64,000 bases of DNA. Source: Naasia lichenicola. GTDB lineage: Bacteria > Actinomycetota > Actinomycetes > Actinomycetales > Microbacteriaceae. The DNA lies in NCBI RefSeq assembly GCF_004801885.1, contig NZ_SSSM01000004.1, forward strand, positions 62,001 to 126,000. Reading direction: 5' to 3'. Of this stretch, positions 60,954 through 64,000 are shown piece by piece (the first letter of the stretch is position 1; every line of letters starts with the position of its first letter). The position numbers were made by a program, and so were the translations under genes. Under the pieces are notes generated by a model. The model searched no databases and was not told where the DNA came from. It saw only the letters and a list, made by a program, of their open reading frames with translations.

Positions 60954-62201
60954 ATGCCCGGCCCCGGCCTCCAGTTACCGCGCCCCTTCCGGAGCGCGTG
61001 GAAGAACGATGAGACGTTCAAACTCAATCTGATCCCGCGGCCGTCCGATGCTCCCCAGGTCCACGCGAGCGGACCCGATCCCGACCGGATCCTGGTCGTC
61101 GGGACTGGAGCCGTCGTCGGCTGGGGCGTGAGCAGTCACGACCTCGCCTTCTCGGGCCAGCTCGCGCGTCAGCTCTCCGAGATCACCGCTCGCGGTGTGG
61201 ATGTCGACGTGATCACCGAGCACGGCCTCACGGCGAGCGCCACCCTTCGCAAGATCACCGACCTGCGCCTCTGGCGCTACGACGCCATCATCATCTCCGT
61301 CGGCACCGCCGAGGCGCTGCGCCTCGACTCGACCGCTCGTTGGAGCAACACGATGAGCGCGCTCATCGCCGACGTCGCGGAGCAGGCGTCCGCCACGACG
61401 CAGATGATCGTCTTCGGCATACCGCCCGTCGGCAGCATGGGCCCGTTCGGCGACAAGTTCGGTCGCCAGAGCGATCGGCTCGCCAAGAAGTTCGACGCCA
61501 TCACCGAGGAGATCTGCGCGCAGGACCCGCGGATCTCGTTCCGATCGCTGCCAGAGAAGGGCTCGCCGGTGCAGCTGAGGGAGATCGCGCCCCGGGATCT
61601 CTATCGCATGCTCGCGGGGAGCGTCGCGGCTCAGCTGGCGCCGAAGCTCGAACGGAGCTGCGCCGACAACGCCCAGATCTCGGAGTGGGGAGCCCACTAC
61701 CGCCGAGGCAAGCCGCAGAACGAGGATCAGCGTCAGGCCGCATTGACGGCGATGAACATCCTGCAGCTGCAGCCCAGCGAGCGCCTCGATCGGATCACCC
61801 GCCTCGCGCAGCAGATGTTCAGTACAGAGGTTGCAGCCATCACCCTGATGGACGGCGATCGACAAGTGTTCAAGTCCGTCGTGGGCTTCGACGACGTGGT
61901 TATCCCGCGCGAGTACTCCTTCTGCAACGAGACGATCAAGCACGAGGCGCCGACGGTGTTCCGCGACATGGGCGCGATGAAGATGTTCGGCAAGAACCCA
62001 CTGGTGCACGCGGGCCCGAAGGCGCGCTTCTATGCGGGTTACCCGATCGAATCGCCGGACGGCTACCGGATCGGCGCGGTCTGCGTCATCGACTCGAAGC
62101 CACGTCCGGAGGGCGACCTCGACCTCGTCGGACTGCGTGACCTGGCGATGGCCGTGCAGAAGGAGATGTTCGGCACGGCGGTCCCGAGCTACCACATCTG
62201 A
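60954..62201 (+). CDS. SGNH-hydrolase-like and GAF domain fusion protein
   Basis: 415 residues. The first half resembles an SGNH/GDSL hydrolase fold (RILVVGTGAVVGWGVSSHDLAFSGQLARQLSE ... YDAIIISVGTAEALRLDSTARWSNTMSALIADV), but the usual GDS motif is GTG and the catalytic Ser is missing there, so activity is doubtful. The second half (about 270-405) is a GAF domain (LDRITRLAQQMFSTEVAAITLMDGDRQVFKSVVGFDDVVIPREYSFCNETIKHEAPTVFRDM ... GYPIESPDGYRIGAVCVIDSKPR). A cytosolic sensor-type protein; role unknown. Confidence 0.8.
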   Translation: MPGPGLQLPRPFRSAWKNDETFKLNLIPRPSDAPQVHASGPDPDRILVVGTGAVVGWGVSSHDLAFSGQLARQLSEITARGVDVDVITEHGLTASATLRKITDLRLWRYDAIIISVGTAEALRLDSTARWSNTMSALIADVAEQASATTQMIVFGIPPVGSMGPFGDKFGRQSDRLAKKFDAITEEICAQDPRISFRSLPEKGSPVQLREIAPRDLYRMLAGSVAAQLAPKLERSCADNAQISEWGAHYRRGKPQNEDQRQAALTAMNILQLQPSERLDRITRLAQQMFSTEVAAITLMDGDRQVFKSVVGFDDVVIPREYSFCNETIKHEAPTVFRDMGAMKMFGKNPLVHAGPKARFYAGYPIESPDGYRIGAVCVIDSKPRPEGDLDLVGLRDLAMAVQKEMFGTAVPSYHI

Positions 62202-62217
62202 GTCCTCCGCCGCGGGC

Positions 62218-62312
62218 CTCGGTACGCGCCGCAGACGGCGCTACTCGACCAACGAGATCTGCTACGCCTGGTGGCTGAGCCGGGCGCGCAGCGCCCGCGT
62301 CGAAGCCCGCTC
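62218..62312. repeat. REP-like elements between the fusion gene and the next gene
   Basis: CTCGGTACGCGCC-GCAGA-CGGCGCTACTCGACCAACGAG shares the CTCGACCAACG arm with the element at 9971-10063; next to it GGTGGCTGAGCCGGGCGCGC-AGCGCCCGCGTCGAAGCCC is a relaxed version of the hairpin at 44795. Both intergenic. Confidence 0.6.
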
Positions 62313-62348
62313 ACGCGGATGGCAGGCCGCCCCGCTAGCATTCGGCGC

Positions 62349-63152
62349 ATGAGCGAGCTCGAGATCATCGAATCCCCCGACGGCGTCACGGTGATCCAGC
62401 ACGTCGGCTTCTCCCCCACACCTCGAGTGAGCCTCCAGGCGCTCCGGGTGATCGGCGGGACAGTGCTGTTCGATGTCGCCGAACCTCTGGCCGGCGCTCG
62501 CGTCGAGATCGTCGATCGAGAATCCGCGATCGGCTGGCTGGAGTCCTTCTACCCGGACGCCGTCGCTACATTGGGTGCGAACAGGGAGACATCCCCTGCC
62601 GAGACCGGCTCCCTCTACTCCCCCATCACCCGCCTCATGACGGCGATGTGGCTGCACCGCTCCTGGCCCGACGAGGCCGAGGGCATCCGCGACATCGACC
62701 TCTGGATGCTCGACTCCGAAGCCGCCGAGCTCGCCTGGATAGCGGGCGCCGCCCTCCCCGACGGCGGGCTCGCCGCATCGCTGCTCCTCCCCCACACCGC
62801 CGAGATCGCGGCTGCCCGAGACACCGCCACGGACGCGCACACGCACGCCGATCCGCTCATCCCATCCTTCGCGGCGCACGTCGGCGCCGCAGCCGAGCAG
62901 GCGGGCGTCGTCCTGGAAGACGGAGTCACGGTCTCGGATGAACCCAACGCCGAGTTGCTCCGAGAGGCCTACCCCACGCCGGACGACGAGTACGACGCAT
63001 TCCGGGTCGGTCACCTGGTCGAGGGGATCGTGCGGGCACGACTGCAGAGCGCCTACGCCACGGCCGGCGTCTGGACCTCTGAGGGCGACGCGACGATCCC
63101 GTTCGCCGCCGAGATCGTGGCCGCGCGACGGAAGACCGCCGCCCTGCTCTGA
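62349..63152 (+). CDS. Hypothetical protein (267 residues), leaderless
   Basis: TAGCAT (62336-62341) ends 7 nt before the ATG, so the mRNA is probably leaderless. The protein is acidic and mostly soluble: SELEIIESPDGVTVIQHVGFSPTPRVSLQALRVIGG at the start and HLVEGIVRARLQSAYATAGVWTSEGDATIPFAAEIVAARR at the end. No conserved motif recognised. Convergent with the DUF805 gene. Confidence 0.65.
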   Translation: MSELEIIESPDGVTVIQHVGFSPTPRVSLQALRVIGGTVLFDVAEPLAGARVEIVDRESAIGWLESFYPDAVATLGANRETSPAETGSLYSPITRLMTAMWLHRSWPDEAEGIRDIDLWMLDSEAAELAWIAGAALPDGGLAASLLLPHTAEIAAARDTATDAHTHADPLIPSFAAHVGAAAEQAGVVLEDGVTVSDEPNAELLREAYPTPDDEYDAFRVGHLVEGIVRARLQSAYATAGVWTSEGDATIPFAAEIVAARRKTAALL

Positions 63153-63153
63153 C

Positions 63154-63762
63154 TCAGTACTGCGGGGCGTAGACCGCCGGGCGCGCTGCCGTCGGCTCGC
63201 TGGCGAGGATGATGATCAGCCAGATGCCGCCGATGAACGGGATGTAGCTGACGAAGATCCACGGCCACGGATAGCCTGCGTCGCGCAGTCGGCGCACGGT
63301 GACGGCGAGCGATGGCACCAGCAGGCCGAGGGTCGCGAGGGAGTAGATCCCCGTGAACAGGAACGGCCAGACGGCGCCGACGCTGAGCAGGACAGCCAGC
63401 AGGATGAGGTCGAGGACAAGCGCGATGACGGCCGCGAGGATGGTTGCCAGGTAGAAGTACCAGAACTCGGATCGGCTGGCGACGCCGGTGAAGACCGCGT
63501 AGTTGCGGACGACCTTCGAGATCGACTCGAGAAAGCCGACCGGGGGCGCGGGCGGATAGACCGGACCGCTCGGCGCGTATCCGAACTGCGGACCCGCTGG
63601 GTAGGCGAATGCGGAGGCCGCGTACGGTGCGGAGGCTGTCGGGTTACTGGCGAACTGATATCGATCGGTCCATGTCTCGCCATTCCACCAGCGCACCTGC
63701 TCGGTGCCGGCAGGATCCGGATACCATCCGGCGGCGGGTGATGCGGTGCTGTCGTCAGCCAT
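63154..63762 (-). CDS. DUF2510-DUF805 membrane protein
   Basis: 202 residues from ATG 63762 (GAGGGATTG upstream). DUF2510 (AGWYPDPAGTEQVRWWNGETWTDRY), a Tyr/Pro/Ala linker, then DUF805: SISKVVRNYAVFTGVASRSEFWYFYLATILAAVIALVLDLILLAV ... GIYSLATLGLLVPSLAVTVRRLRDAGYPWPWIFVSYIPFIGGIWLIIIL. DUF805 (YhaH-like) membrane proteins have no established function. Starts 47 nt after the stop of the partial gene at the window end on the same strand. Confidence 0.85.
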   Translation of the reverse strand: MADDSTASPAAGWYPDPAGTEQVRWWNGETWTDRYQFASNPTASAPYAASAFAYPAGPQFGYAPSGPVYPPAPPVGFLESISKVVRNYAVFTGVASRSEFWYFYLATILAAVIALVLDLILLAVLLSVGAVWPFLFTGIYSLATLGLLVPSLAVTVRRLRDAGYPWPWIFVSYIPFIGGIWLIIILASEPTAARPAVYAPQY

Positions 63763-63809
63763 GGTCAATCCCTCGGGTCGAAAGCCGCGCGTTGGAGCCG
63801 CGAGAGCGT

Positions 63810-64000
63810 CTACTGGTGGGTGGAGCGGATGCCCACGACGACGATCATCGTGATGAGCACGGTCGTGACGATAGTGCTGGTGATCGCCGCGAGGGCGATG
63901 TTGGCGCGAGTGCCGCGCGGAGTCGCTTCGAGGATCCACTTTCGGAAGGCGAGAAGGCCACGAGCCACCACGACGACCATGATCGGCAGCGCGATCGGGA
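63810..64000 (-). CDS. Membrane protein, C-terminal part (partial at window end)
   Basis: Open on the minus strand to the window edge. The visible 63 codons encode a hydrophobic stretch (PIALPIMVVVVARGLLAF), a short basic loop (RKWILEATPRGTRANI) and a second helix (ALAAITSTIVTTVLITMIVVVGI) ending RSTHQ. No family call is possible from this fragment. Confidence 0.5.
   Translation of the reverse strand, partial: PIALPIMVVVVARGLLAFRKWILEATPRGTRANIALAAITSTIVTTVLITMIVVVGIRSTHQ

Overview
The base composition (high G+C), the gene content (mtrA-mtrB-lpqB, whiB, Rv3235-like protein next to secA, DUF3499, DUF4350/DUF4129/MoxR/DUF58, LpqB) and the many leaderless genes (TANNNT box about 7 nt before a start codon) point to an actinobacterial chromosome, most likely family Microbacteriaceae. 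I cannot place genus or species.

Layout. 1-3.79 kb is the end of an integrative element: ArdC-like partial gene, small element proteins, HNH nuclease, DUF3846 protein and a large serine integrase. It is inserted in, and truncates, a CpaE/MinD-like ATPase gene (3.67-4.59 kb) whose partner SAF-domain gene lies upstream. 5.4-16 kb is conserved core: Rv3235-like protein, SecA, long HPF, ComF-like protein, then lpqB-mtrB-mtrA. 16-24.3 kb holds a membrane/transglutaminase-associated type operon (large membrane protein, DUF4129, DUF4350, MoxR, DUF58), then SpoIIM-like and RDD proteins fired from face-to-face leaderless promoters. 24.4-43.7 kb: MarR-MFS pair, ahcY, DUF3499, a metallopeptidase-like protein lacking HExxH, an AbiEi/DUF559-type protein flanked by a direct repeat, DUF5719, a giant glycosyltransferase, WhiB, DUF2510 protein, galE, GlxA-type AraC regulator, manA, VOC protein and several very small membrane proteins.

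43.7-60 kb is the unusual part. Two cytosolic-looking proteins are built almost entirely from short acidic-His repeats (DDVEGH units, nine at 16-residue spacing in one, five at about 14-residue spacing in the other), and a third small protein carries one such unit. They sit around a divergent pair: an MFS transporter fused to a C-terminal cyclic-nucleotide-binding domain, and a GAF-domain protein translationally coupled to a subtilisin-like (S8) peptidase with an intact D46/H88/S231 triad but no signal peptide. Four paralogous FecR-domain lipoproteins, a CHASE2-type class III nucleotidyl cyclase and a Crp/Fnr-type regulator lie in the same 15 kb. Both repeat-protein genes, and a secreted 147-residue protein gene at 59.4 kb, share an upstream motif (GTCSGC-N4-GAACACA), and in the two repeat genes the promoter regions align without gaps over about 55 nt. 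My best reading is one cyclic-nucleotide-linked regulon built round a repeat peptide, a peptidase and an exporter; the function is inference.

The end of the window (60-64 kb) holds DUF1003, an SGNH-hydrolase/GAF fusion, a hypothetical protein, a DUF2510-DUF805 membrane protein and a partial membrane protein. Intergenic regions carry several families of inverted repeats, including a recurrent AAAGTGGC-type palindrome and REP-like GTTGGTCGAG palindromes. I found no rRNA, credible tRNA or CRISPR array.
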